The notes below the pieces were generated by a model. That model did not search any database. It worked only from the letters and a program-made list of their open reading frames with translations, and was not told the DNA's origin. Shown piece after piece: positions 35,280-48,069 of a DNA stretch of 64,000 nucleotides. The DNA comes from Cryptomeria japonica (Eukaryota; Streptophyta; Pinopsida; Cupressales; Cupressaceae): positions 45,211,517-45,275,516 of the forward strand of contig NC_081411.1 in assembly GCF_030272615.1 (NCBI RefSeq), given 5' to 3'. Position 1 is the first letter of the stretch. The number at the start of each line of letters is the position of its first letter. A program made the translations under genes and the position numbers.

Positions 35280-36595
35280 TCCCCATAAGATTTTGTGCCA
35301 AAAAAATTTATCAAAGAAATGAAGGATCTAGATAATTTTAAGATGGACAAGCTTCATGGGATCCTCACAAACATATAAAATGAGGACTAAGAATATGAAG
35401 ACATAAAAAAGAATCTAAGAAGTTAAAGACTAAAGAAGCTAAATCAAGTAAAATTTTAAGTGATTAAGAAGAAGCTCACTTTGTGAGGAAGCTCATGAAG
35501 GGATCCAATGAGCACAAAGGTATGTGTATATTTTATTTTTCATTTCTCATAATATATGTCATGTTTTTTCTATGTTTCAATAGAACGAGACTGAAAATAG
35601 TGAAGAGGAAGAAGACCGTAGAAAAAGAAAAGGAAGGAAATATCTACATAACAACAAAAGGTGCACAAGAAGGAAGCATCGAAAGAAGAAAGACATATGA
35701 AGGCATAAAAATAGCTTTTATATCCAAGAACATAATAGCTCCTAAAAATAAAAAAATGTTATTTTTCCTGACAATGATAGAGAAGAGACACTATTCATGG
35801 GAATAGTAATAGGAGATGATGCCCTAAAATGTTAATAAAAAGAAAACGAATATATAGAAGTAGAAGAGGATGCCATGGTAGATCTAGAGGAAGAACATAT
35901 TTGTGCCCTAGATGAAATCAAGATGCTTAAGATGAAGAAATCAAAGATAAACTACAAACTTAGGAGGATGCTGAAAGTAAGGTGAAGCTATCTCCAAATT
36001 TTGGAGAGTTAAAAAGGATGACCATGGATTTGAAGATACAAATTGAGAGGGAAAAATAAATTGTAGAAGTTGTAAGAGATCAAGTAAAGGAAAAGGAATT
36101 AGATTGTGAGAAATTAGAGCTTGAAATTATTCTGATGTGGAAGGTGTTGGACAAAGATAATGATTAATTGAATCAAAGTATGATGTTTGGACAAAGTATG
36201 ATGTTTGGAGAGAATGATAAAATAGTGGAGGACATTATCAACTCTTAAATATCACATTACATTAAGACTGGTCTTGGCTTTGAGGAAATCTAGAAGATGA
36301 GAAAAAATGATACAAATTCTAAGGCTATACAACTACCAAAGAAGATTAATAAAGAAGAGCCTAAAGGATATGTCGATGCACTCAAGAACTCCATCAATAG
36401 TAGCACCAAGAAGGAAAACCATAATTTCTAACAAAAGAACAACATTCATTGCAAATACAACCATGAGAGATTCAAAAAATCATTCTCACCCAAGCAATCT
36501 CTTTTTTCCAATTTCCATCATTCCTGCTTTGGCTATTGCTTCTTTCTTAATTAATTTGGCAATAATTGACATACATTCACCTATAATATACTAAA
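35280..36595 (+). pseudogene. Copia gag relic (coiled-coil type), cut by Tat-2
   Basis: Pieces in several frames match the long gag of plant Copia elements: EEAHFVRKLMKGSNEHKG before the knuckle, EEEEDRRKRKGRKYLHNN, then DNDREETLFMGI. A coiled-coil part follows with VEVVRDQVKEKELDCEKLEL, then KIVEDIINS and IKTGLGFEE. A second, destroyed knuckle region (FGYCFF) lies near 36520. Many stops are present. Sequence past Tat-2 (55326 on) belongs to another repeat, so the relic ends here. Confidence 0.65.
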
Positions 36596-36600
36596 CATGT

Positions 36601-38026
36601 TGTAGTCACACAAATCTGTCCAGCTTAATTAAATAAATATTCGCTATTTATTTGATTAAAAATCTACTAGCCATCAGTTAATTAAATTAATATTTAATTA
36701 ATTCATCCCCAAACATTCTTCTATTAATTAAATAAATTATTCAATTTATTTTAATTAATTCATTAAAATCAAATTCCAATTAATTAAATAAATAAAATCA
36801 ATTTATTTAATTAAAATCCTTTTTTCTTCTTTTAAATAAATTAAATAAAACATTTATTTAAATCATTATCCCCACCCCACTTGCATTTTCCTACAAATGC
36901 AACTTGCACACATTTATTGAAATAAATGAATTTTTATTTTAAATAAAATCTTATTTTCCCTCACCCACCAAATCCACTTGCATGCCTAAACCCCTTCTAG
37001 ATTCTTCTAATCACTTCTAATTAGCCTAAACCATCTTCTAAACTTTGTCACATTCCAAAGCAAAATGGAGTCACTTCTCAAAGCCTAAAAGTCTTTGAGA
37101 ACCATTAAAGGCTTTCAACCTTCAACCACCAAAATCCTTAAAGTCTTTGAAAACCATTGAAGGCTTCCATCCTTCAACCACTTAATCCCCAAAGTCTCCA
37201 ATAACCATTAATGGTTAATTCAACCCTCCCACATGGTTAAAACATTTGTTTTGACTCAACCTCTACCCAACCCAAGGGTCTCATCAAGCCTTTAATGCTT
37301 TGACCATGATTATCTCTTAATCATTTGCACAAAGGTTTATCCTTGGATTAACTCTTAATCCAATGGGTAATCTTAACTTAGACTTGACTTTTAGCCTTTA
37401 GATAACCATGAGGTCTTCTCAGGCCTTTAATGCCTCCAACCTCTTCTTTCAACCCAACCCTATGTTGACACTTGTCACCATTTTATTGGTACAAATTGTG
37501 CACATGGATCCCCAACTTTCAAGCTTGACCCTTGATTAAACTTTTCAATCCTGGCCATCCATTGCTCCATTTTTCCTATAAATAGAGCCCATTCCTTCAT
37601 AATCCAGATCCTGAAAACTTGTATGCATCTAAGCTATAGACATTTTAGCATAAGCAATCTAATATCTTATCATTTTGGTTAAAATACATCATTTTAGCAT
37701 AATATTAGCTTTTCATTTCATATTTGGAGCTATACTACAAATCTCAATCCTCCATAAGCATCCATAGTGCAAAAAGCTGCTGAGAGCTACACTATTTTGG
37801 AACTTGAAGAGGAGAGGAACAAGGGAGAAGAAGCTAAGGCCATGCTAAGAGGTAGTTGGAGATGTCTCTTGATCTTTGTTTTACTTATTAGATATATTAG
37901 CATGTCTCTTTGTGTCTCTTTTGGTATGCCTTCATAGTTTAGTTTTAGATTGACTAACACTAATGTTTTTGTGTGTTTGGTGTTCTTTGATCATAGAATA
38001 ACCTTGTGCCATTTAGGAGGGCATCA
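36601..38026 (+). repeat. Tat-2 5' LTR
   Basis: It begins with an AT-rich TTAATTAAATAAAT zone. Three ~51-bp degenerate repeats, each starting AAAGTCT (37088, 37140, 37191), carry ACCATTAAAGG-type sequence. The TATA box TATAAATA is at 37577-37584. It ends GGGCATCA. Confidence 0.95.
37577..37584 (+). promoter_or_regulatory. TATA box of the Tat-2 5' LTR
   Basis: TATAAATA is followed by GAGCCCATTCC and kept in the 3' LTR at 54859-54866. It is the likely promoter of the gag-pol transcript. Confidence 0.75.
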
Positions 38027-38028
38027 TT

Positions 38029-38068
38029 TGGTGAACCCGGCATGAATCGAACACGCAACCTTCTAATC
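38029..38068 (+). promoter_or_regulatory. Tat-2 primer binding site, 40-nt complement of tRNA-Trp
   Basis: Starting two bases after the LTR, TGGTGAACCCGGCATGAATC plus the next 20 bases form the complement of a tRNA 3' half. It covers CCA, acceptor strand, a complete T arm (loop TTCGATT), variable loop and part of the anticodon stem. Against plant cytosolic tRNA-Trp, recalled from memory, 37 of 40 bases match. Usual primer sites are 12-20 nt. Confidence 0.85.
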
Positions 38069-38106
38069 TTTTTTGTTAAACTAACATATTTTGCTTGTTA
38101 AAAGTG

Positions 38107-38398
38107 CCACACAGGTCGCGCTTCGACGCTATTGAACACGTTTTAGCACTATCGAAACTTTTTCTTTCAGCACTATTGTCCCTAAAATAGCGCTATTGAA
38201 AATGTTTCAGCGCTATTGACATTATTCTGGCGCTTTTTTTATCGTTCTGGCGCTATTGAAACACTTCTGGCGCTTCTGACCTTTCTGTTTCTTCTATTCT
38301 TTCAGCGCTATGGTGTAAATTAGCACTTATGTAAACGCAGACTAGCACTGTTGTATAAATTAGCACTTCTGTCCAAAACGCAGACTAGCGCTATTGCG
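38107..38398 (+). repeat. Array of the degenerate decamer AGCGCTATTG in the sense leader
   Basis: About 13 copies lie in under 300 bp, including exact AGCGCTATTG near 38189, 38209 and 38387. Variants are GACGCTATTG, GGCGCTATTG, AGCACTATTG, AGCACTTCTG and AGCGCTATGG. The core AGCGCT is a palindrome. An array of the reverse complement lies at 53020-53335. Confidence 0.85.
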
Positions 38399-40660
38399 AC
38401 AGAGTGTTGTCCAAAGTCGCCTTGTAACCGAAAAATTGAACATCTTAGGCTTGTGGAAGCCCCCCTTGAACATTGATTTTACTAACTTGTTTTTGTTCAT
38501 GCAGGTTAACAACTCACTATAAAAAATCACAAATTTGTCATTCAGTGCTTAAAAAGAACTTGAGAAAAAAAAAAACACAAAACAAAATTTTTTTTTTTTC
38601 ATTGTTTTCTAGTTAGGACTCATTTTCTTTTGGTGCTTAAAATCAACAACACAAATTTGATTTCCTTGCATCAATTTGGACCTAAAATGTACAATCCACA
38701 CTTCAAAAATTTGGTGCAAATAAAATACACAATCCACTTGTTTTGATTTTTTTGCAAACAAATTTTATTTCAAGCAAAAAATGTTTTTCATTAAGTTGAC
38801 CAGGATTTCCAAATTTTTAGATTACAACACATTTTGCCATTGAAGTTAAAACGAACACCATGGCTATTGGAGAAACATCTCCAAATGGTTAGATCACATT
38901 TGCAAATGCTGGATTAAAAAGAACAAGTGTTTTACGTATTTGGCACACTTGTGCACAAAAGTCAGTCGAGTGGTCCTACCTCTAACACACACTATCCTCT
39001 CCCTTGGCTCTCGTGGTCCTAGGTGCAAGAGAAAAGTGTTAGTAACACTCAAATTTTATCTTTTTAAGAGAGGCCTGCCAAGGGATCGATACTCTTAGGA
39101 ACGACCTCGAGCGGTAAATCCTTCGAGCCGCTATAGAAATCAGGTGAGAGCAAAAGATGTAGCCTTGGGTATAGCTGTTCCTACAATGTAACTGGCCGAA
39201 AGGACAAATGGGCCCCACCACCAGTTACAAGGCTCTTAAGTGAGTTACTGTAGAATGAACCTATGTCCAAAGCCATCGAACATGACTAAACACCTTTAAG
39301 TAGTAGCCCACCTGTTCTATTGATTGAGGATATTTGAGATATAATTTAGTGCAAGAGCATAGATGGTTTTGCTCCCAAGATACTCACCATGCATATTTCC
39401 TTGAGTAGAAACATAGCTTTTTGAAAAGTCACTTGTGGCTTGATAAAAGTGGTGACTCCCCCATCATAGGGATCATCTATTTGTTATGCTCGTGCAAGAC
39501 TTAGTATATCACATCCTTACCTGCCACGACGGGATTCATAAGGTATGTAGTACCAAAGTCGAAGAAATATCAAGATGTGGGCTAAATTTATCACAACTGG
39601 CCATTTGACCTTAGGGATAAAAAGTGTTTAAAGTGTGTTCGTTTTACAGACCTAGTGCAAATTGAGCCGACTTCAGACTTTGGAAATACACCTTAAAATA
39701 CATCTAAAGGAAGGGTGAAAAACAAGTCCAAGGATTGGGTTGATCTAGACCCATACTCATTTGTGCCTTTTGAGGCAACATTCTTGTGTTTGTGTGCTTG
39801 CTTTGCTTTCTTGTCAAAGAAAAATGAGAAAATCAATCCCAAAAACACAGTATTCATCCAACATTTCTCAAAAACAAACAAAAATACCAAAAACAAAGTG
39901 CAAACAACAAAGAGACAAATTTTATGACCATTCTTCACATCTTGCGAAAGAAGAAGTGTCATCAGAATATCAACTTGAAAAGGAGACCATTAAGCTCAAA
40001 GGCTTTGATCAAAAGGAGGAAATTCTTCTATCTCAATAGACAAATTTTTGTCTCACATAGAGTCTTTCTACATCGCATGCGTCTATACCTTCAAGGTAAA
40101 ACAAACGAGTTTGATTCAGAATCATTGAATCATAGAGCTTTTATGCAATATAGAGCTCTGAGTTATCACAAGAATCAAGGAGGAAAGATTAATCCCAACT
40201 TCTTCCCAAACATCTGTATCACCTACAACACAGCTCGAGAAGTGCCACCAACACCTGAAAGGGAAGAAGTAGAGTTTGTTCCATTTGTAACACAAAGTTT
40301 TTATTGAAGTTGAAAACAAAGCATCCATCATCTTACTCATTCATCATCACTTCATCAATAACCCGTCCCAAATCTCAAAACATTAAGAGGTTCTTGTCCC
40401 AAGTTCTTTTTTAGATATTGCTTGAAATCAAACACATCACATCACTTTTTAGATTGTTTCTACATCTAGGATAAGCTCATCCTAAGAGACACATCTACGC
40501 AGGTTAAAACTAGTTCATGAGTGAATCCTCTCATTACTAGGTAGTCAAAATCTGTAACACATCTCAGATTTCTCTACACCTTATCACATCCAAAATCTAT
40601 CAAAACAAGCAAGCAATTCAAAGAAGGAATTTCGGTTACATCTACTTTAGAGCGCTAGAG
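38399..40660 (+). other. Tat-2 leader between motif array and gag
   Basis: This is 2.3 kb without a recognised protein. It includes a run of A (about 38567-38576) followed by a run of T (about 38588-38600) that could pair. It also includes a GC-richer middle (38940-39560) that looks structured. Frames around 39715-40307 show no known motif. Confidence 0.6.
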
Positions 40661-41900
40661 ATGTACATACCACACAATCCACCAACCATCAATCTTTCAT
40701 TTCATCAACAACTCATCATCATCTTCAATCAACTTCAAAACAAACTTGCAAACAAAATGGCTCAAACCCGATCACGGTCAAGGCATCAAGAAATAGAAAT
40801 TGAGGAAGAAGAGGACAACCTCAATGAATTTCAAGAAGCACTTGGAGGAAATGTGAATGACGAAAACCCAAGTACTCCCACTCCTTCAACAATCGAAAGG
40901 GTTCAGCATAACCCTCATTTTAATAGATTGTTTGATGAAATACTCAGGAGCAATGCAGATGCTCACTTCTTAAAACTCACTCAAGAAGGAGCCAAACTCC
41001 CCTCTAACTTTGATCTTGCCCAATTAAGACAAGCATCAGAAAGACAAAGTCGCCATGAGGAGGAAAGAGGAAGAAATCACACCAGATATAACATTCCCCG
41101 AGGTAACCCACCACCTCCTCCTCCAAATGAAATGGAGATGTTGCGGCAACAAGTTGAGAATCTCGCCCAACAACTTCATAGTGGTGTTAAGACCAATCAA
41201 TTCTCACTTAACGACATTTGTCTCTATCCTTTTGATAGGAATCTTTATATGCCACCCTTTCCACGCGGGTTCGAAACACCAAAATTCAAAAAATATAGAG
41301 GAAAGGGGGATCCGCATGATCATGTCCGAGAATTTCATTCCACTTGTCTTGAAGTAGCATATGAAGACACATACCTAATGCGCCTTTTTCCCCAAAGCTT
41401 GGGAGGAACAACCACATCATGGTTTTCCCGACTTCTAGGTGGCATTAGAACATTTGAGGAACTCATCCAGAAGTTTCTATCTCATTACTCTTATAACATT
41501 GAACGCGACATCACCATGGCTGATCTGTGCAATACCAAACAAAAACAAGTGAACTATTCTCAGTATTCCTGCAATGATGGCGCCAAATGTCTAGCAGACG
41601 TTCTCTTCAGTTACCTGAATGAGAACTAGTGGAAATTTTCATTTCCAACTTAAACGAAGAAATGGAATTTCACCTGGATGTCAAAGACATAGACTCCTTT
41701 AACGATATGATCACCAAAGGTATAAAATGTGAAAGGGCACTCATCAAGAAAGGACTCATCAAAATCTTTAATGAACCAAAAGATGGTCCTCGCCCGCGCT
41801 TCAATAGTGATAAGCCAAACTTCTGGAACAAGAATAAGAATATCGTCAATGATGGGGTTGTGGATGCTCGAACTATCCAAAATGCACAACCTGTGGTTTG
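40661..41900 (+). pseudogene. Tat-2 gag
   Basis: An acidic N-terminus and a Pro run (PPPPPPN) precede the retrotransposon gag core: FKKYRGKGDPHDHVREFHST, then TTSWFSRLLGGIRTFEELIQ. The most likely start is the Met of MAQTRSRSR at 40758; the frame is open from 40661. A single-base loss near 41545 shifts the frame. Then TGA at 41575, 41620 and 41899 interrupt it, at least the first being a CGA-type Arg codon by comparison with related gags. Gag would form the particle that packages the RNA. Confidence 0.88.
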
Positions 41901-41901
41901 A

Positions 41902-44742
41902 TTTGCAAGACAAAATCCTCCACCTCAGAATAACACAAATGTTCCTCCTAATCAAGGTCTCATCACATCTCAAGATGAACCAAGACCTCGTCCACAAAAA
42001 CAAAAACGCACATACACTCCCTTAGGGGAACCCATTGAAACAGTGTTGCGACAACTCCTTTCTCAGAATTTGGTCACTCTACCTAAGCTATCAAACTATG
42101 AGCCTCAAGTCAAACCGGCATGGTGGAGAGATACTGAACACTGTGAGTTCCATCAAGGACGAGGACACAAGACAAGTAATTGTCACCGATTGAAAGATCT
42201 CATTCAGGATCTTATTGATCGAGGAGAAATTGAGATTGAAGGACATGACCCAAAAACAACAAATAATGATCATCAGATGTTCAAGTATCCACTTCCATCA
42301 CAAGATCAAAGGGGTCCTTCCACTTCCCGGCGAGGCACTGATACCACTGATTATACGCAGGCTGCGTATAACTACACTGTAAATCACCTATATGATGCCA
42401 ATGAACAAGTTGCAACTATAACCTTCAAAAATCCCAACTCCAATTGCAATGTTGTTACGCGTCGCGGCAAAGTTACCATAAAAGCAGCTCCACAAGGCAC
42501 CACCTCCATCCCAAAGCAATATAACCTTGTGGAACAATTAGACAAAACCCCTATGCTCATATCCATTTTAGAGCTATTACACCTATCACCATCTCATAAA
42601 ACTATCTTGGATCAAGCACTCCAAGAGGCGTCAGTCCCTGCAAACCTGAACACAGACCAATTTCAAGCCATGGTTGGAAATCTAAAGTCATCACCTTGTC
42701 TCACTTTTTCTGAAAGTGACAACTCTTCCTTCCAACAACCTCATAATGCTTCCCTACACATTGAAGGCTTTATCAACCAACACAGGATCAAGCGAGTCTT
42801 GATAGATAATGGAGCAGGCCTACACATCTGTACACTACAATTGGTCATAGCATTGGGATATGCAATAGAATCAGTGGATCCTCGCAAGAAGATCACCATC
42901 AAGGCCTATGATGATGCAGAGCGTTCATCCAAAGGAGCTGTGGTACTACCAATCCGAGTGGGCCCTGTGGTAAAGTACATCATCTGTCAAGTTCTGGACC
43001 TTCCTTTGCCATATAATCTATTATTAGGAAGACCTTGGATACATGCCATGCAAGCCATTCCATCTACCTACCATCAATGTATCAAGTTCCCACATAACGG
43101 TACAGAGATCACAATCCTGGGCAATGCAAATCCCTTTGCTTTTTGCCATAATATCAGCCATCAACCAGAGATTGCTGTTCCTAATAATAGGGAAGCCATT
43201 TCCTCCACATCATATGTAAGTCCCGCCTCTCTTGCCAGTTCGAACACCCCTATACCCAAGCAAGAAAAGCTTAAGATGAAAGTCGCAGAGGAAGGTCCCA
43301 GGGAATACAATTTGAGTCAACTTTTTTGTGTGGGACAGATGCCCACTTCCCCTAGAACATATGGTAAACCACAACAGTTACTCCAGCAACCATTAATCAT
43401 GCCTGCATGTGCCTTGACGCCTTTCATCCTTGGAAAGAGTCAAGAGGAAGAGACACAAGATGAGGACCTAGCGGAATGGATCTATAAAGATCCCATCACC
43501 ACTGATAAACCGCGAGTTACACTTCCTACAGAACAGTATGGCAAAGGCCTTCTCATTATGCAAAGAATGGGATATGATGGCCAGAGTGCTTTGGGATACT
43601 GCAAACAAGGACGACATGAACCTTTGTTACCAGAATTCAAGCCCAAAGGTAATACAGGCCTAGGCTTTGAAAAAGAGATCCTTCCTAAACTCAGATTCAA
43701 AGGCAAACCCAGCAAACCATTTTGCCCACCTACTGCAAAGAGGACACCTTTTATAATCAAAGCACCATCAAGCACTATCCCCACTGCCCCATCGAGGCTC
43801 ACAAACCCACTGCAACCATCTACAATACCAATCATCCCACCAATCGAACCAGTAATCCCATCCGCAACACCATTTGTAGCAACAACTGTATTAGAACCCG
43901 CAGTAGCATCTATAGCACCAGCCATTCCAACAGAAGCCACCAAGTCAACATGGCCGATACTTCCAGTAACAAATCCTTTAATCCCCATCAAAATTCCTGC
44001 AGCACCGATCACTACAAAGGTACATAAACCAATCATACCTGCAGTGTTTAACTCAAAAGATATCCCAGTATGGTATAGCAATCGGAGGCTGGAAAGTGAT
44101 TCAGAGACTGACTCACATGAGTGGGAATTTGATTCTATACAGCTTAACACTTCAGATGAGGAAGACACATCACCACCTCCACCACGCAAAGACATCCCTG
44201 TTTATGCAGAAGCATAGATAAAGACCACTTGGGTTCCTGAGTTGGAAATATCTTCCACAGACCCTACGTCTCATCCTACGCCTGATTCTGACATGGAGAG
44301 TACCATCAACGACCTTCATCACACTGTCTTAACCCTCACTGATACATCTAACACACTTAACCTAATCGATGAAGTAATGCCCATTATCCACCCTGAACTC
44401 ATCGAATGGAACCAACCAAATTCCCCATGGCTTGATCTCTTCCAAAACGATGAGGCTATCATTGACTTTTTGGAATTAAGGGATAACCTATCAAGCGGGG
44501 ATCACAAAGCTGGATTTGCCATTGAACTTAATAGCACAGCATACTTCGGGGTGGATGCCAAACCCTTCAACTGCAAAAATATAACAATAAAACATGGATC
44601 TTCCAGTGAAAACCACACTGTGGCACTGTTTGATCCCACAAAAGTAAAAAGAAAGAGCGTATCCAACGGTGAAAACCTCTCTGAGGCACTTGAGGATGAA
44701 GGGTTTGACATTCTCCCTGCTAGTACACAACAGGAGCGATAA
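41902..44742 (+). pseudogene. Tat-2 protease region with zinc knuckle, G-patch-like motif and Pro-rich spacer
   Basis: It continues in the gag frame. A CCHC-like knuckle, CEFHQGRGHKTSNC, lies near 42142-42185. The aspartic protease site RVLIDNGAG (near 42795-42820) has its Asp kept, with LPYNLLLGRPWIH downstream. A G-patch-like stretch, KGLLIMQRMGYDGQSALGY (about 43540-43600), is common in this lineage. A Pro/Thr/Ile-rich spacer follows (43740-44050). Stops are TAG at 44215 and TAA at 44740. Confidence 0.88.
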
Positions 44743-47700
44743 AAAATTCTCATCGAGGAAACCAAAGAATACAATGTGGGGACTCCCGAAAATCCTCATA
44801 TTATACATCTGGCATCTCTTCTCACTCCAGAGGAACAACCTAAATTTATAGAGTTCTTCCAGCAGCGTCAGATAAACTTTGCATGGTCATATGTAGACAT
44901 GCCTGGACTGGATCCTGATTTAGTTATGCATCATCTCACAGTAGTAGAAGGAGCCAAACCTGTCAAGCAGAAGCTTCGTAAGATGCATCCTCAGATTGCA
45001 GTGCTAGTCAAAACAGAACTCAAGAAACTCCTGGATGTTGGTTTCATTAGACCAATTGATTATGCAGAATGGATCTCCAACATTGTGCCAGTTGGAAAAC
45101 CAAAAGGGGGCATCCGCATTTGTACTGACTTCAGAGATCTGAATAAGGCATGTCCTAAAGATGACTTCCCCCTACCAAATATCGACATCATAGTGGATCT
45201 GATAGCAGGACATGCCATGCTTTCACTCATGGATGGCTTTTCAGGATACAATCAAATAAAGATCGCACCAGAGGACCAACATAAGACAGCCTTCACATTT
45301 CCATGGGGCACATACTGCTGGAATGTAATGCCTTTTGGTCTAAAGAATGTAGGAGCGACCTATCAAAGAGAAATGACCACCATCTTCCATGACATGATGC
45401 ATACTATGATGGAAGATTATGTGGATGACTTACTAGGAAAATCACTCACTAGAGATGGGCATCTCCATATCTTAGATAGAATCTTTGATAGACTGGAACA
45501 ATATCATGTTCGACTCAACCCAAAGAAATGTGTCTTTGGAGTAACCTCCGGGAAGCTTCTAGGATACATTGTCTCAAGCAAAGGCATTGAGGTCGATCCA
45601 GCAAAGGTTAAAGCAATCATGGACATGCCACCTCCAAAGAATATCAGTCAGCTAAGAACACTACAAGGGCGGCTTCAATCCATCCGCCGATTCATTGCAC
45701 AATTGGCTGATAAGTGTCACCCATTCACACACCTGCTACACAAGAACATCCGCTTTCAGTGGGATGCCAAATGCCAACAAGAATTTCAAGTGCTTAAAGA
45801 CTATCTCATGAATCCACTATTACTGATGCCACCAGATCCAAGTAGACCGTTGTTACTTTATATCTCAGTGACAAGTACAACATTGGGTGTATTATTGGCA
45901 CAACATGATGCAGAAGGCAAAGAGTGTGCTGTATACTACATCTCTCGCACACTGGTTGGCTATGAACTCAATTACACACCTATTGAGCGAGCTTGCCTAG
46001 CAGTAATCTTAGCAGCCACTAAATTGCGGCACTATCTATTGACGCACAAGGTACAACTCATCGCAAAGATTGATCCACTCAAGTACTTACTCAGCAAAGC
46101 AGCATTGACAGGCCGCTTGGCCAAATGGGTGATGATTCTAAGTGAATTTGACATCGAGTATGTAGACCGTAAAGCTATCAAAGGTCAGGTTATTGCAGAT
46201 CAGTTGGCTGATGCACCTCCCATAGGTGATCATCCTCTCATTTCCAATTTTCCAGATGAAGAGATATTCATGATCACAACAGCACAACCATGGAAACTAT
46301 ATTTTGATGGTTCATACACTAGGCATGGCTCGGGGGCAGGCATTCTGTTTATCACACCTCAGGGTGATAGCATCCCGAAGTCTTACAGGCTCACATTTCC
46401 ATGCACAAACAACATAGCAGAGTATGAGGCCTTGATCACAAGACTCACATTAGCCGTACAATGGAAATTACAAGAACTACAAGTATATGGCGATTCCCAA
46501 CTAGTCATTCGACAAGCAACAGATGAATATCAGACCAAAGATGATAAACTCATGCCATATAAGCAAATGGTGGACACTCTAAAGACATCATTTACTACTA
46601 TCACTTTTGAGAAAATACCAAGAGAACAGAATCGAGCTGCTGACGCTATGGCTACCATCGCATCTCTCCTAGATCTTCCACAAAATTCAACACGCTACGA
46701 GTTCTTGGTAGAACAGCTTTGGATCCCCGCTTATGATACCCCTGAATCTGAGATGATATGTCATCTTGTCGGTTCTGAATCCCCATGGTATGGTGAATTC
46801 TACACCTATCTCTGCGATCACACCCTTCCTCCCAACCAATCAAATAACCAACGAAAAACCTTCATTCGCCAAACTGCTCGATATACCATTATTGCCGAAA
46901 CCCTATACTGACGTGGTCTTGATGGTACTCTCCTTTGATGTCTGGAACAGGATGAGATAACAAAGGTTTTGGAAGAGATACATGAAGGAATTTGCGGGAC
47001 TCACTCAAGTGGTCCGTCACTAGCTAAGAAACTCAAGCGAGCTGGATATTATTGGCCATCTATGGAAAAGGATTCCTACTACTTTGTCAGAAAATGCAAG
47101 AAATGTCAAGTTCATGGTGACCTGATACATGCACCGGCCCAGGAACTGCAACCAATCATGACACCATGGCCTTTCTGTCAATGGGGCCTTGACCTTGTAG
47201 GTAAAATCCATCCATCTTCATCCAATGGCCATAAATTCATTATTACCGCCACTGAATATTTCACAAAGTGGATTGAAGCTATTCCACTTACCCAAGTCAC
47301 TGACAAGCAGATCGCCTCATTCATCCTCAACTACATCATCTGCTAGTATGGTGTACCCATGTCCATCATCACAAATAACGGTCTTCCTTTCAAAAATTAG
47401 GATGTCCACGAACTTTGTGAGAAATTTCATATCCAACACCGCTTTTCCACTCCCTATTACCCACAAGGCAATGGTCAGGCCGAAGCATCCAATAAAAACA
47501 TATTGAGGATCCTAAAGAAGACAGTCAATGATGTCGGCCGCGACTGGCATGTTCAACTAAATCCGACACTATGGGCATATCTAACTAGCATTCAAACCCC
47601 TTCAGGTGCAACTCCTTATTCATTGGTCTATGGTGCAGAAGCTATCTTACCTATTGAAGTTGAGATACCATCATTACGGGTTTCCTTGCATAATTTGATA

Positions 47701-48042
47701 GATGATGAAGCATATAGAGTATCCCATCTTCAAGACTTGGAGTTACTAGATGAGAAGCGATAAGCTGCATACAACCATCTCAAAGCCTATCAGCAGCGCA
47801 TGAGCAGAAGCTACAATCACCGAGTTAAACCTCGTACATTTGAGGTAGGTGATCTTGTTCTATGAGAGAATCCTCGCAACCAACCAAACAGAGAACATCA
47901 AGGCAAGTTTGAATCAAACTAGCTGGGCCCGTATGTTGTCACTACTGTGTTCGGGTCTAGGGCATATTAGTTGGCTACATCAGAAGGAGAACCGCTTGTA
48001 GATCCAATCAACAGCATGCACCTCAAACGATTTTATACCTAA
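44743..48042 (+). pseudogene. Tat-2 pol: reverse transcriptase, two RNase H domains, integrase
   Basis: Same frame. Reverse transcriptase has FRDLNKACPKDDFPLP, MPFGLKNVGATYQ and YVDD (45418-45429). The Gypsy RNase H follows (YTPIERACLA). The second, archaeal-type RNase H has LYFDGS, AEYEAL, VYGDSQL and NRAADAMA. Integrase (46930-47700) has an HHCC finger, GLDLVG and QAEASN, but IITNNG where IITDNG is expected. No frameshift is seen. Eight stops (46909, 46936, 47344, 47398, 47761, 47863, 47920, 47968) precede the natural end at 48040, and each fits one transition from CGA, CAG, CAA or TGG. Confidence 0.93.
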
Positions 48043-48069
48043 GCTGTACAGAGCATCAGACTCCCCTAC

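Noticed and set aside
38029-38100. A tRNA gene on the minus strand
   Set aside because: Only the 3' half of tRNA-Trp is present, placed exactly at the LTR end, so it is a primer site and not a gene.
39693-40307. Overlapping open frames in the Tat-2 leader
   Set aside because: They are short, overlap on both strands and match nothing I recognise; I treat them as leader.
43482-44195. 237-codon minus-strand frame opposite the Tat-2 Pro-rich spacer
   Set aside because: Its Gly/Val-rich product follows from the Pro/Thr/Ile codons of the sense frame; no domain or start context supports it.
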